A stretch of DNA of 12,949 nucleotides, taken from an uncultured Collinsella sp. GTDB lineage: Bacteria; Actinomycetota; Coriobacteriia; Coriobacteriales; Coriobacteriaceae. The stretch is taken from positions 1-12,949 of the forward strand of contig USEK01000025.1 of NCBI GenBank assembly GCA_900553705.1. The letters are read 5' to 3'. The notes beneath the pieces were generated by a model. The model searched no databases. It was not told the DNA's origin and saw only the letters and a list, made by a program, of their open reading frames with translations. The position numbers and the translations under genes are program-made. Shown here in pieces: positions 12,905 through 12,949 of this stretch; position 1 is the stretch's first letter, and the number at the start of each line of letters is the position of its first letter.

Positions 12905-12949
12905 CTGTCTCTTATACACATCTGACGCTGCCGACGACTAGTCGAGTGT
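12905..12949. other. Nextera i5-side adapter (library artefact)
   Basis: 12905-12923 is the reverse-complement mosaic end CTGTCTCTTATACACATCT. GACGCTGCCGACGA (12924-12937), an eight-base index CTAGTCGA (12938-12945) and GTGT from P5 follow. From memory the index is the reverse complement of Nextera S513. Synthetic; genomic DNA ends at 12904. Confidence 0.98.

Noticed and set aside
10688..12925. 745-codon plus-strand ORF opposite feoB
   Set aside because: Antisense shadow that also runs into the adapter; low-complexity Gly/Asp/His/Arg composition.

Overview
The window reads as a piece of a high-GC Coriobacteriia chromosome, most likely Collinsella or a close relative from the gut. This is inferred from the protein sequences, the GlnR-like and actinobacterial GS-type genes, the FeoB plus FeoB-associated Cys-rich protein pair, and the dense intergenic palindromes. 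No rRNA, tRNA or species marker is present, so the placement is an inference. Both ends carry Illumina Nextera adapter with index bases (1-48 and 12905-12949). The real DNA is 49-12904, and both outermost genes are cut by the library junction, not by biology.

Layout. (1) 49-1874, minus strand: a glutamine synthetase type I homologue that has lost several metal ligands, followed by an orphan OmpR-type regulator resembling actinobacterial GlnR (3' end missing). A GlnR-box-like site lies upstream. (2) 2009-5251: a 2-keto-3-deoxygluconate (KDG) module. A LacI-family regulator (minus) is divergent from a KDG kinase and a KDPG aldolase (plus). The shared control region has a promoter, two operator-like repeats and a perfect 18-bp inverted repeat; a strong terminator ends the unit. 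The enzymes would turn KDG into pyruvate plus glyceraldehyde-3-phosphate. (3) 5252-6634: a repeat-rich stretch around a GntR/FCD regulator (minus). It has two long imperfect hairpins, two related palindromes bracketing the regulator, and a 148-bp element with inverted ends that contains a 23-codon ORF with a ribosome binding site. (4) 6771-8157: seven tandem decamers leading into an AAA-type ATPase with a C-terminal winged helix, then a patch of degenerate TTTCGT repeats and a terminator. (5) 8238-10335: a three-part old-yellow-enzyme-type flavin/Fe-S oxidoreductase (minus) with a palindrome on each side. (6) 10357-12904: feoB (5' end missing) and a small FeoB-associated Cys-rich membrane protein (minus), separated by a terminator and an 11-C run.

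The least explained parts are the GS homologue with lost catalytic ligands beside a GlnR-like regulator, the decamer array in front of the ATPase (each unit resembles an extended -10 box), and the hairpin and palindrome families in the intergenic DNA. No CRISPR array, integrase, transposase or known defence operon was found.
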